Shown: positions 37,994 to 46,428 of the stretch, in pieces | How positions within the stretch are numbered: the first letter of the stretch is position 1 | Layout: each line of letters opens with the position of its first letter | Assembly (NCBI RefSeq): GCF_026624755.1 | Contig: NZ_JAPMXC010000001.1 | Span: 1,097,219 to 1,161,218 of the forward strand | Direction: 5' to 3' | Length of the DNA: 64,000 nucleotides | DNA from: Robbsia betulipollinis | GTDB taxonomy: Bacteria; Pseudomonadota; Gammaproteobacteria; Burkholderiales; Burkholderiaceae | Notes under the pieces: model-generated | Databases searched by the model: none | Seen by the model: only the letters and a program-made list of their open reading frames with translations | Told to the model about the DNA's origin: nothing | Program-made: the position numbers and the translations under genes

Positions 37994-39157
37994 ATGGTAT
38001 CGCGCGAGCTTCCGAATCCCTCCCCGCCACGCCCCGTTCCGGGGCGGCCCGCGCAGTTCTCGACGCGCATCGCCTTTTTCGTCGCCGGCTTCGGCGTCTC
38101 CGCCTGGGCGCCGCTGGTGCCGTTCGCCAAGGCGCGCGCCGGTCTGGATGACGGTGCCCTCGGTCTGCTGCTGCTGTGCATCGGCGTGGGCTCGATCCTG
38201 GCGATGCCGGTGGCGGGCGGGCTCGCGAGCCGCTTCGGGTGTCGCCGCGTGATCGGTTGCGCGGCGCTGGCGATGTGCGCGATGCTGCCGCTGCTCGCCG
38301 TCGTCGCCGTGCTGCCGCTGCTCGCCATCGCACTGTTTCTGTTCGGCGTCGCGCTCGGTTGTCTGGACTGCACGGTGAACATCCAGGCGGTGATCGTCGA
38401 GCGCGCCAGTGGCAAAACCATGATGTCGGGTTTTCATGGGCTTTACAGTCTGGGCGGGATCGTCGGCGCCGCGGGGATGACGGGGCTGCTCAGCGCCGGC
38501 GTGCCGCCACCGGGCGCCGCGCTGTGCGTGAGCGCCCTGGCCGCGATCGCCACCGTACGGGCGGCGGCGCAGGCGCTGGACTATGGCAGCGCGCGCAGCG
38601 GTCCCGCTTTCGCGATGCCGCGCGGCATCGTCCTCTTCATCGGCGTGCTCTGTTTCATCGTCTTCCTCACCGAAGGCGCCATGCTGGACTGGAGCGCGGT
38701 GTTCCTGAGCAGCGTGCGCCAGGTGCCGTCGGCCTACGCGGGCCTGGGATACGTCGCCTTCGCGGCGACCATGACCGCCGGCCGTCTGACCGGCGATGCG
38801 GTCGTGAGCCGTTTCGGCAAGCACGCGGTCGTGGCCGGCGGCGCGCTGCTCGCGGCCGCAGGGCTGGCGCTCGCCACCACCGTCCCCGGCTGGCCCGCCA
38901 CGCTCGCGGGATACGCCCTGGTGGGCGCCGGCTGCGCCAATATCGTGCCCGTCATGTATTCGCTGTGCGGCCGCCAGACCACGATGCCCGAGAACATCGC
39001 GGTGCCCGCGATCAGCACGCTCGGCTATGCCGGCATCCTCGCCGGGCCGGCCTTGATCGGTTTCCTGGCCCATGGCACCAGCCTGTCTTTCGCGCTGTTC
39101 GGGGTCGCCGCGCTGCTGCTCGGCGTGGCGGCGAGCGCGCGGCTGCTGCGGATCTGA
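37994..39157 (+). CDS. MFS transporter (YbjJ-like)
   Basis: A 387-residue transporter with 12 predicted helices. FFVAGFGVSAWAPLVPFAKARAGL and GLASRFGCRRVIGCAALAM correspond to helices 1-3 of the YbjJ/FucP-like group. NIQAVIVERASGKTMMSGFHGLYSLGGIVGA marks helices 5-6 and CFIVFLTEGAMLDWSAVFL helix 7. The substrate is unknown. The ATG at 37994 has AAAAGGG upstream. The DeoR-type regulator gene follows on the same strand about 200 bases later. Confidence 0.88.
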   Translation: MVSRELPNPSPPRPVPGRPAQFSTRIAFFVAGFGVSAWAPLVPFAKARAGLDDGALGLLLLCIGVGSILAMPVAGGLASRFGCRRVIGCAALAMCAMLPLLAVVAVLPLLAIALFLFGVALGCLDCTVNIQAVIVERASGKTMMSGFHGLYSLGGIVGAAGMTGLLSAGVPPPGAALCVSALAAIATVRAAAQALDYGSARSGPAFAMPRGIVLFIGVLCFIVFLTEGAMLDWSAVFLSSVRQVPSAYAGLGYVAFAATMTAGRLTGDAVVSRFGKHAVVAGGALLAAAGLALATTVPGWPATLAGYALVGAGCANIVPVMYSLCGRQTTMPENIAVPAISTLGYAGILAGPALIGFLAHGTSLSFALFGVAALLLGVAASARLLRI

Positions 39158-39363
39158 ACGCGGCGGCCGGGGTGGCGGGTGCGGTCGACCATCCGCACGC
39201 TGCCTCCTTTCTATCGGCGCCCGTGGTTAAGATGTACTATCTGCGCGCGATGTGATGCTCGTGTGATGTGATGTGATGTGACGCGGGTCGTCGTCCCCGC
39301 CGCGCGTGGCGGCGCGCATTCAGCACGCATGGTGGATCGAACAATGGATGCCCAGGAACCCGA

Positions 39364-40209
39364 ATGTCTAACGAAGAGGACATCGCCATGATCGGCGATA
39401 CGCCGATGATCCCGGATCAGCGCCGCGAGATGATGTTGCGTCAGCTCCGCAAGCACCAGGTATTGAGCGTGCATCAGCTCGTGGACATGTTCCGGTGTTC
39501 GCATATGACCGTGCGCCGCGACATCGCCCTGCTCGAACAAGAGGGACGGGCCTATTCGGTGACGGGCGGCGTGCGCATCGCCAGCCAGGTGCACAGCGAG
39601 CCGAGCCACCGGCTCAAGGCCGTGGCCGAGTTGCCGCAGAAGCAGGCGATGGCGCGTCTCGCCGCCGGGCTGCTGCGGCCCGACATGACGGTTTATCTGG
39701 ACGCGGGCACCAGCACGCTTGAAATCGTGCGCTACATCACGGCGCTGGCGGGCATGACCGTGGTCACCAATGATTTCGGGATCGTTCAGTCGCTGGCCGA
39801 CGCGACCCACGTGAACGTCATTCACACCGGCGGCCTGCTCGACCACCCGAACCGCTCGTGCGTCGGGGGCCTGGCCGTCGCGACGCTGCGCCAGATCGCC
39901 ACCGACATCGCCTTCATGTCGACCAGTTCCTGGGATCTGCATCGCGGCATCACCACGCCGTCGGCGCTCAAGGTGGAGGTGAAGCAGGTGGCGATGCACT
40001 CCGCGTCGCAGAGCGTGCTGGTCGCCAGCAGCACCAAGTACGGTACCTTCAGCATGTACCGCATCGCGGGCCTCGACCAGTTCGACACGATCATCAGCGA
40101 CACCGATCTGGGTGCGGCCGCCGCCGATGGCATCCGCAAGCAGGGGATGGAACTGATGCTGGCCGCGCTCGCCGAGGGCGCTCCGGCCAGAGCGGGGACG
40201 GGCCGCTGA
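39364..40209 (+). CDS. DeoR family transcriptional regulator (YgbI-like)
   Basis: A 281-residue regulator. The N-terminal winged helix (RREMMLRQLRKHQVLSVHQLVDMF, CSHMTVRRDIALLEQEG) is typical of DeoR/GlpR proteins. The C-terminal sensor domain binds a phosphorylated sugar (VYLDAGTSTLEIVRYI, TVVTNDFGIV, HTGGLL, CVGGLAV, SSWDLHRGITTP). SSWD and the phrase around it resemble YgbI, which in E. coli sits beside the tetronate operon. Here the tetronate genes begin 10 kb away at 49924, so a link is an inference. ATG 39364 has AGGA at 7 bases. Confidence 0.85.
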   Translation: MSNEEDIAMIGDTPMIPDQRREMMLRQLRKHQVLSVHQLVDMFRCSHMTVRRDIALLEQEGRAYSVTGGVRIASQVHSEPSHRLKAVAELPQKQAMARLAAGLLRPDMTVYLDAGTSTLEIVRYITALAGMTVVTNDFGIVQSLADATHVNVIHTGGLLDHPNRSCVGGLAVATLRQIATDIAFMSTSSWDLHRGITTPSALKVEVKQVAMHSASQSVLVASSTKYGTFSMYRIAGLDQFDTIISDTDLGAAAADGIRKQGMELMLAALAEGAPARAGTGR

Positions 40210-40301
40210 ACCTGGGTCGTGCCCAGCCGCACGGGGCATGGGGCGCGGGGCACGCCAGCATGCGCCGATGCGCCCCGCGCCGCGCCGCCCCCGGTCTTAT
40301 C

Positions 40302-41447
40302 TCACTGCTGTACCCAGTCGGCGAGGATCGCGCCATACAGACTCACCGCCTGGTGAAGACGGTCGACGCGGCAGTATTCGTCCGTTTTGTGCGCCATCGT
40401 GGACTCTCCCGGCCCCACGATGATCGTCGGCGGATACCCGCAGGCGGGTTGCAGTACGGCGGCATCGGTAAAATACTGGACCGTGCGTACCGGGCCCGAC
40501 GGCCCGACGAGGTCTTCGGCGAGGGCGGTCATTCGCGCGACCCAGGACTGTTCCGGATCGGAATAGACAGAGGGCAGATCGATGATGGGCGACAGCGCGA
40601 CGTCGCCGATGTGATGGTGCAGTCGCGTCGTCAGGCACGCATGATCGATGCCCGGCACGGTCCGCATGTCGATGGAAAACTCCGCGTGGTCGGGCACCGA
40701 ATTGATGTTCAACCCGCCGGCGACCGTGCCGACATTGAGCGTGGGCGCGCCCATCCGCGGATGCGGCTCCCCCATCTCGAAAGTTTGAATGCGGGTGATG
40801 GCACGGGCCGCGCCGTAGATGGCGTTGACGCCTTCCTGCGGCATCGCGCCGTGCGCGGTCACGCCACGCGCGACGGCCTTCAGCCACAGCGCGCCTTTAT
40901 GTCCGATGACGACGCGGTTCTCCGTGGGCTCGCCGACGATCAGGGCGCCCAGCTGCTTCAGCAGCGCCGGCTGCTCCGCCCGCAGCGCCTTCGCGCCATC
41001 GCATCCGGTTTCCTCGCCCCCCGTGAGGATGAGCTGCAAGCCGCTGCCGTCACGCAAGGCATCCATCATCGGCGCGCAGGCGGCGATGAAGCTCGCGATG
41101 CCCGCCTTCATGTCGCTCGTGCCACGGCCATACAGACGTCCGTCGACGATCCGTCCTCCGTGCGGATCCTGCGTCCAGTCGGCATTGCCGAGCGGCACGG
41201 TGTCCAGGTGCCCCGTGAACCCCAGAGGAGCGTTCGCGTCCCCGTTTGCGGCGTCGCCCCTCCTGCCGGCGAGCGTGGCGACGAGGTTGAAGCGACGCGC
41301 GCCGAAACGATGCAGGACGGTCTGAAACCCCAGTTCATCGAGCACGGTTTTCAGGAACCGCGCGCATGCCTCTTCATCACCGGGCGGATTGACCGAGTTG
41401 AATGTCACCAGGCTTTGCGTCAGGGCGACGGGATCGACGATGGGCAT
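40302..41447 (-). CDS. M20 family amidohydrolase, ArgE/DapE type
   Basis: A 381-residue zinc-dependent deacetylase/peptidase. Metal ligands and catalytic residues are GFTGHLDTVP (His, Asp), YGRGTSDMKAG (bridging Asp), LTGGEETGCDG (catalytic Glu), GEPTEN (Glu/Asp) and AHKTDEY (His). The overall sequence resembles acetylornithine deacetylase, but the locus has no arginine genes. It is the last gene of the operon running from 46320, so it more likely removes an acyl group from, or cleaves an amide in, the imported compound. ATG 41447 is 12 bases after the stop of the upstream gene. Confidence 0.9.
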   Translation of the reverse strand: MPIVDPVALTQSLVTFNSVNPPGDEEACARFLKTVLDELGFQTVLHRFGARRFNLVATLAGRRGDAANGDANAPLGFTGHLDTVPLGNADWTQDPHGGRIVDGRLYGRGTSDMKAGIASFIAACAPMMDALRDGSGLQLILTGGEETGCDGAKALRAEQPALLKQLGALIVGEPTENRVVIGHKGALWLKAVARGVTAHGAMPQEGVNAIYGAARAITRIQTFEMGEPHPRMGAPTLNVGTVAGGLNINSVPDHAEFSIDMRTVPGIDHACLTTRLHHHIGDVALSPIIDLPSVYSDPEQSWVARMTALAEDLVGPSGPVRTVQYFTDAAVLQPACGYPPTIIVGPGESTMAHKTDEYCRVDRLHQAVSLYGAILADWVQQ

Positions 41448-41458
41448 GATGCGTTCGC

Positions 41459-42214
41459 CTACTGCGACGTGAGCCAGGAGAGGCAGTTCAGCCAGAGCGT
41501 CGCGTTGCCTTCCCAGTCGGAGAACTCCGGGGGCAGCCAGTGGTGCGAAATGTCGCTCGTCCAGGCAAGCGTTCTGCCCTTGCCATGGGTCCCGGCGACC
41601 AGCAGCGGGTGTCCCGTCTCCGGCACCCGCGCAATCACCGTCGCGCCGGGCTTGACCTCGACCTCGTTGTAGCCGAGCAGATGCGGCCAGGCGCTGCCGA
41701 GGTTGGCCGTGATGGGATGATCGGCCACCAGCTCCGGCGTGAATCCTTCCGGCACTTCGCACCGGTCGTCGTAGGGGAGGCAGCGCACCGGTAACACCTC
41801 TTCGACGGGCGTGTTGCGGTACCGGGCCACCCCATTGATTCCCTGGAAACTGAGATAACCGCCGATCATCATCAGACCCTTGCCCGCCGCAACGTATTCG
41901 CGCAGCAGTTTCAGTCGATTCGGCGTGCGCGCGCTTTTCGCCCACGTATCGGGATGCAGCAGCAACGTGTTGGCGCCGATGTCCGACAGGATGATCGCGT
42001 CGTACCGCAGCAGGCCTTCGAGCGTGGTCGGAAAGTCCTCCTGCGCCTCATGACTGGGCATGTGCTGCACGTCGTAGGGGCTGTCCTTGACGGCCGCCAG
42101 GAATGTCTTCGCGCCATTGTGATAGGTCACGGTGGGAAACTGATCGAATCCCTTGATGTGCGTGGCGGTACTGGTCCAGCTTTCGCCGGCGAGTAATACG
42201 GAACGACGTGTCAT
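41459..42214 (-). CDS. DUF1355/COG5426 glutamine amidotransferase-like protein
   Basis: A 251-residue protein with a class I amidotransferase-like fold. MTRRSVLLAGESW starts the first strand, LLRYDAIILSDIGANTLLLHPDTW and LREYVAAGKGLMMIGGYLSFQG follow the flavodoxin-like topology, and VIARVPETGHPLLVAGTHGKGRTLAWTSDISHHW ends it. The usual amidotransferase nucleophilic Cys is not obvious, as in other members of this uncharacterised family. ATG 42214 follows AGGAGAAG; the frame to 42625 is an artefact over the operator region. It is in the operon with the phosphotriesterase-like and M20 genes. Confidence 0.8.
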   Translation of the reverse strand: MTRRSVLLAGESWTSTATHIKGFDQFPTVTYHNGAKTFLAAVKDSPYDVQHMPSHEAQEDFPTTLEGLLRYDAIILSDIGANTLLLHPDTWAKSARTPNRLKLLREYVAAGKGLMMIGGYLSFQGINGVARYRNTPVEEVLPVRCLPYDDRCEVPEGFTPELVADHPITANLGSAWPHLLGYNEVEVKPGATVIARVPETGHPLLVAGTHGKGRTLAWTSDISHHWLPPEFSDWEGNATLWLNCLSWLTSQ

Positions 42215-42263
42215 GCCACTTCTCCTGTATCGCGAGCGGTTCGACGCGTCCGACGGGACGGCA

Positions 42264-42277
42264 GTGAACCGGTTTAC
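42264..42277. promoter_or_regulatory. Second operator-like palindrome of the LacI regulon
   Basis: GTGAACCGGTTTAC matches the perfect palindrome at 46376-46389 with one change. It overlaps the intergenic space between the phosphotriesterase-like gene and the DUF1355 gene, 50 bases before the DUF1355 start and near the end of the preceding gene's frame. It could control an internal promoter or act as an auxiliary operator for looping. Confidence 0.65.
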
Positions 42278-42282
42278 AAATC

Positions 42283-43413
42283 TTACGGAGCAGATTGCCT
42301 GCGAGCGGTGTTCACGAGTGCGCCTGGGCGTCGGGCGCTGAAGACGCGCTGGGGATTGACCACCAGCAATGTCTCCAGTTGAGCGCCCGTGACCCCCAGG
42401 CGCCGTAGCCGGGGCACGAAATGCTTGAGAATGTAGCCATACCCGTGACCACCGAACCGGGTCAGCATCGTTTTCAGAAAGACGTCCTGCGACAGCAGCA
42501 GGTTCCCGATGAATCCCGCGTCGATCAACGCGACGATCGCGCGGGCGTTTTCCTCGTCCGATGGCGACTGGGCATCTTCGTCGGCATAGTAGTAGTCCAT
42601 GCCGATCATGTCGTATTCGAGCCATGCACCCCGCTCGGCCAGGCTGTGCTGGTAGGCGTGATCGCGCAAACTGGGGTTCATGTGACAGAGCACCGTATGC
42701 CGGAGGTCCGCCCCTTCGCGTTCCACGATATCCAGCACCCGGTGGCCGTGACGAACCCAGCCCGGAAGATGGACGGAAAGCGGCACCCGGGTTGCCGCGC
42801 TCGCGCGCGCCGCCGCGCGCAGGGATTTTTCTTCGTTCGCGGTAAATGCCGCCGAGACGCCGATTTCGCCGATGAGACCCGCCAGTACCTCGGGCCGTTC
42901 ATCTGCGCCGCCAACGTCGAAGATCAGCTGATCGGCCAGGGCCTCCACCGATTTTTCGTCGACGTAAAAAGGATGCGACGGCTCGAGATAAAAACCGGTG
43001 GACATGACGATGTTCAATCCGGTACGACGTGAAATCATCTGCAGCGCGGCGGGGTCGCGTCCAATTCCGAGATTGGTCGGGTCGACCACGGTTTCGCCGC
43101 CCAGACCGCGGTAGATCATCAACTCCTCGATCGCCACTTCGGGATCGAACAACCTGCAGTTATCCAGATTCATCAGCGGATTCATCCGCAGCGCACCGAG
43201 AATGCCGATGTGGACCTTTTGTTCGGCGATATCGCGCTCGCCGCAACAACTGGGCGGCACCCACTTGCCCGAGGCATCCACCAGGATGTGCTCGTGCATC
43301 AGCGTCACGCCCATTTTCTCGACCGGAATGGGACCCGTGACGGTCATGACCTGCCCGCTTTCCACGCCGATGGCCGGACCACCGGAAGGGAAGGGCTGAA
43401 AGAGAGAGGTCAT
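42283..43413 (-). CDS. Phosphotriesterase-family metal-dependent hydrolase
   Basis: A 376-residue TIM-barrel amidohydrolase of the phosphotriesterase (PTE)/lactonase group. Metal motifs are VTLMHEHILVD (H-x-H), GLIGEIGVS, where the bridging ligand is Glu instead of carboxylated Lys, PLSVHLPGW, VLCHMN and LLSQDVFLK (final Asp). Members with the Glu bridge are mostly lactonases or sugar-phosphate hydrolases rather than true phosphotriesterases. ATG 43413 is 2 bases beyond the permease stop, so it is cotranscribed with the ribose-type importer, implying that the imported compound is its substrate. Confidence 0.88.
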   Translation of the reverse strand: MTSLFQPFPSGGPAIGVESGQVMTVTGPIPVEKMGVTLMHEHILVDASGKWVPPSCCGERDIAEQKVHIGILGALRMNPLMNLDNCRLFDPEVAIEELMIYRGLGGETVVDPTNLGIGRDPAALQMISRRTGLNIVMSTGFYLEPSHPFYVDEKSVEALADQLIFDVGGADERPEVLAGLIGEIGVSAAFTANEEKSLRAAARASAATRVPLSVHLPGWVRHGHRVLDIVEREGADLRHTVLCHMNPSLRDHAYQHSLAERGAWLEYDMIGMDYYYADEDAQSPSDEENARAIVALIDAGFIGNLLLSQDVFLKTMLTRFGGHGYGYILKHFVPRLRRLGVTGAQLETLLVVNPQRVFSARRPGALVNTARRQSAP

Positions 43414-43415
43414 GC

Positions 43416-44417
43416 TCAGGCCTTCTTTCGACGCTGCGGCGTGAAGATGCGGGTATTGAGCCAGATTGCCAGGATCATGATTGCGCCTTGAATGATCTGC
43501 GTATAAAACGGCGAGACGTTGACCAGGATCAGGCCGTTGCCCAGGACCGCGATGGTCAGCGTGCCGAGCAGGGTCCCCAGGATCGTTCCGCGCCCGCCGA
43601 ACAGATTCGTGCTGCCGAGCACCACGGCGGTGATGACCGCCAGTTCGAATCCGCCGCCCTGATTGGACGAGCCGCTGCCCAGGCGCGCCGTTTCGATCAT
43701 TCCCGCAAGTCCCGCCGCGGCCCCGCTCAGCATATAGACCTGCATCGTCACGCGCCGTACGTTGATGCCCGAACGACGGGTGCCTTCCGCATTCGTTCCG
43801 ATCCCCACGACATAGCGTCCGAAACGCGTGTGTCGCAATGTCAGCCAGGCGACGAGCAAAACCGCGATCGCGATCAGCGCCGGCGCGGGCAGTCCCAGGA
43901 TGCGGCCGCGGCCCAGCTGAGTGAAGATGCCCGTTCCGCTCACCGGTATCGAATAGCCCTGCGTCAACAGGAGCGCGATTCCCCGCACGACGGATAGCGT
44001 GCCCAATGTCACGATGAAGGCCGGCATGCCGGCGAACGCGACGAAATACCCGTTCACCGCGCCGATGGACGCGCCGAGGACCAGACCGCCGATGATGACC
44101 ACCAGGTCGGGCACGCCGGCCCGCAACGCGATCGCCGCGATCGCCCCGACCAATGCCACCACCGAACCGACGGACAGATCGATGCCGCTGGTCGTGATCA
44201 CGAACGTCATTGCCGCCGCGACGATCAGGAGCGGTGCGCTCTGGCGGAGGATATTGATCAGATTCCCGCTTGTCAGGAACGTCCCGGCCGCCAGCGAGAA
44301 GACCACGACACAGCACAGGAAGAATCCGGCAATGCTGGCGACCCCCGCATTGCGCGAAAGGAAGTGGGACAGATCATGGCGGCGGGTCGTCGTTTTTTTC
44401 TCCATCGCGATATCCAT
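43416..44417 (-). CDS. Ribose-type ABC transporter permease
   Basis: A 333-residue permease of the RbsC/XylH/FrcC family with about ten helices. Recognisable segments are LLIVAAAMTFVITTSGIDLSVGSVVALVGAI, VNGYFVAFAGMPAFIVTLGTLSVVRGIAL and GGFELAVITAVVLGSTNLFGGRGTILGTLLG. It imports a sugar or sugar-like ligand with the ATPase and binding protein encoded just upstream. The start is ATG 44417, two bases after the ATPase stop; ATG 44405 is possible. Confidence 0.94.
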   Translation of the reverse strand: MDIAMEKKTTTRRHDLSHFLSRNAGVASIAGFFLCCVVVFSLAAGTFLTSGNLINILRQSAPLLIVAAAMTFVITTSGIDLSVGSVVALVGAIAAIALRAGVPDLVVIIGGLVLGASIGAVNGYFVAFAGMPAFIVTLGTLSVVRGIALLLTQGYSIPVSGTGIFTQLGRGRILGLPAPALIAIAVLLVAWLTLRHTRFGRYVVGIGTNAEGTRRSGINVRRVTMQVYMLSGAAAGLAGMIETARLGSGSSNQGGGFELAVITAVVLGSTNLFGGRGTILGTLLGTLTIAVLGNGLILVNVSPFYTQIIQGAIMILAIWLNTRIFTPQRRKKA

Positions 44418-44419
44418 GA

Positions 44420-45217
44420 TCAGTGCTCCGCCAGCGCGCGCGCGGAACGGGCGCTGAACTTGTGCCCGACGATCAACTCGACGACTTCCTCGAGATTGGT
44501 CTCGCCGATGTTGCGGTCAGCCACGTTTTTGCCTTCGTACATCACGCTGATGCGGTCGCAGACGAGGAAGAGATCCTGGAGCCGGTGGCTGATCAGAATG
44601 ACGCTCACGCCACTGGCGCTGATGACGCGAACCAGTTCCAGGACGGCCTCGACTTCGGCGACGGCGAGTGCGGCGGTCGGTTCGTCCATGATCAGCACCT
44701 TCGGGCCGAAGGAGATCGCCCGCGATATCGCGATGGCCTGCCGCTGTCCGCCCGAGAGATGCTCGACGTCGACGTGGGTATCCGGAATGCGAATACCGAG
44801 CCCCTGCAACATTTGCCGCGCCTCGCGATGCATCTTCCGATGATCCAGCACGTTCACGCCGAGGACGCGTTTGGTCGGCTCGCGCCCGAGGAACAGATTC
44901 CCCGCGACATCGATCGTGTCGCACAGCGACAGATCCTGATACACCATCTCGATATGATGCCGGCGCGCGTCGCCGGGCTGGTCGAAATGAACGGCCTGAC
45001 CGTCGATTTCGATCGTGCCGCCATCGGGAACGACCGCGCCCGACAACACCTTCGATACGGTCGACTTGCCCGCACCGTTATCTCCCACCAGACCCAGCAC
45101 TTCGCCCGGAGCGACCTCGAGCGAGACGCCGCGCAGCGATTGCACCGCGCCGAAGCTTTTTACGATATTGCGCATCCGCACGCGGGGCACGGGCCGTGGC
45201 GTGGACTCATCGGACAT
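44420..45217 (-). CDS. Ribose-type ABC transporter ATP-binding protein (single domain)
   Basis: A 265-residue ATPase with one nucleotide-binding domain, so it resembles FrcA-type proteins rather than the ~500-residue double-domain RbsA. Walker A is GDNGAGKST, the Q-loop MVYQDLSLCDTIDVAGNLFLGRE, signature HLSGGQRQAIAISRAI, Walker B VLIMDEPTAAL and switch LISHRLQDLF. The start is ATG 45217. It follows the binding-protein gene after a 140-base gap that contains a 20-bp tandem repeat. Confidence 0.93.
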   Translation of the reverse strand: MSDESTPRPVPRVRMRNIVKSFGAVQSLRGVSLEVAPGEVLGLVGDNGAGKSTVSKVLSGAVVPDGGTIEIDGQAVHFDQPGDARRHHIEMVYQDLSLCDTIDVAGNLFLGREPTKRVLGVNVLDHRKMHREARQMLQGLGIRIPDTHVDVEHLSGGQRQAIAISRAISFGPKVLIMDEPTAALAVAEVEAVLELVRVISASGVSVILISHRLQDLFLVCDRISVMYEGKNVADRNIGETNLEEVVELIVGHKFSARSARALAEH

Positions 45218-45295
45218 ATACCGCTCCTAACAAAAACCGAATCAGTTTTCACGGCGTGTGGGATCGAGGCGAAAGATGGAGGACCCCCGTGCCGC

Positions 45296-45332
45296 CCGAC
45301 GTCCATGCAGCGCGACCGACGTCCATGCAGCG
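45296..45332. repeat. Two-copy 17-bp direct repeat (20-bp period)
   Basis: CCGACGTCCATGCAGCG occurs at 45296-45312 and again at 45316-45332. It lies in the 140-base gap between the binding-protein stop and the ATPase start, where many importer operons place elements that raise the amount of binding protein relative to the membrane parts. Whether it does so here is unknown. Confidence 0.7.
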
Positions 45333-45357
45333 GTTCGGCCGCGCGCTCCACGGTTGC

Positions 45358-46320
45358 CTACTTGAACTGGGCGCGGAATTGATCGACGTTCGCCTTGGTC
45401 ACGATCGTGACCGGCACCGAGACATTCTTCGGCACCGCCTGGTGCGCGATCAGCTTCATCGCCGCCTGCACTGCGGCCGTTCCTTCGCCCATCCCGCTTT
45501 GCTGCACCACGGCGAGAACCAGTCCCGAGTCCAGGCCCGCAATGGCTTGCGAACTCAAATCCCATCCCATGACCTTGTACGGCGGCGTGCCACCCTGTGC
45601 CATCGAGGCGGCGACGACACCGATCAGGGCCGGCTCGCCGGTGGCATAGACGATCTGCAGGTCCGGATGGGCGGTGATCAGGCTTTCCGATGCGGACTGT
45701 GCCTGATCCTGGACATTCTGCCCGTCAACCGTGGCCACGATCCTGCTCCCCGGCGCGGCGGCGAGACCCGCCTTGAAGCCGTCCGCGCGTACATTCTGGA
45801 TATACGAATTCAGCGCGCCGACGACGCCCACCTGCGCGTGCCCGTGCAGGTTCTTGCTCGCGTAGTCGGCGCTCAGTTTGCCGATCGATTCGCTGACCTT
45901 TTTGTTGTCCACGCCGACCTGAACCGCGTTGTCACCTTGCACGATCGAATCGATGGTGATGACGGGAATACCCGCTTTTTTCGCTTCCGCGATGGCCGGC
46001 TTGATGCCGTTCACGTCGATTGCGACCACCAGGATCGCGTCGACTTTCTGCTGAATGTAGGTTTCGATCGCATTGGCCTGCGCGCTCGGGTCGTTATTCG
46101 CGTTGTAGATGCTCAGTTGCGCTCCCGCCGCTTTCGCGGCAGCTTGCGCGCCGGCGTTCATTTGCGTGAAGAACAACGCCTCCTGGTTGATCTGCACCAA
46201 TGCCAGCTTGGGTACGGGCGCCGCCACGGCAAAACCGCATCCCAGTAACCCAAACGAAACGAGCCCTACGAGTACGCGCAGGCGGAAGCGTTTTTTTGCG
46301 ATCATCAGAATGCGTTCCAT
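45358..46320 (-). CDS. Ribose-type ABC transporter solute-binding protein
   Basis: A ~320-residue periplasmic protein of the RbsB/sugar-binding family 4. A basic start and hydrophobic segment (VLVGLVSFGLLGCGFAVAA) form the signal peptide. The mature protein begins PKLALVQINQEALFFTQMNAGAQAAAK. DAILVVAIDVNGIKPAI, IPVITIDSIVQ, VGVDNKKVSESIGKLSADY and VMGWDLSSQAIAGL line the sugar cleft. ATG 46320 is the longest start, but ATG 46305 has GGAA upstream and leaves a more typical signal peptide. It heads the leftward operon that continues through the M20 gene, and the palindromic operator lies 56 bases upstream. Confidence 0.93.
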   Translation of the reverse strand: MERILMIAKKRFRLRVLVGLVSFGLLGCGFAVAAPVPKLALVQINQEALFFTQMNAGAQAAAKAAGAQLSIYNANNDPSAQANAIETYIQQKVDAILVVAIDVNGIKPAIAEAKKAGIPVITIDSIVQGDNAVQVGVDNKKVSESIGKLSADYASKNLHGHAQVGVVGALNSYIQNVRADGFKAGLAAAPGSRIVATVDGQNVQDQAQSASESLITAHPDLQIVYATGEPALIGVVAASMAQGGTPPYKVMGWDLSSQAIAGLDSGLVLAVVQQSGMGEGTAAVQAAMKLIAHQAVPKNVSVPVTIVTKANVDQFRAQFK

Positions 46321-46375
46321 GAAGGTAAGGGGAGGCGCCGGCCGTTTCCCGAAAACCGAGTGCGATGGATTTCTT

Positions 46376-46389
46376 GTAAACCGGTTTAC
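46376..46389. promoter_or_regulatory. LacI-type operator before the ribose-type ABC operon
   Basis: GTAAACCGGTTTAC is a perfect 14-bp palindrome with the central CG typical of LacI family sites. It lies between the regulator's stop (46429) and the start of the binding-protein gene (46320), where it would control the leftward operon. A one-mismatch copy is at 42264-42277. Confidence 0.8.
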
Positions 46390-46428
46390 TAAATTTATGT
46401 GGCTGATATTCGTTTGTCAACCGTAAAG

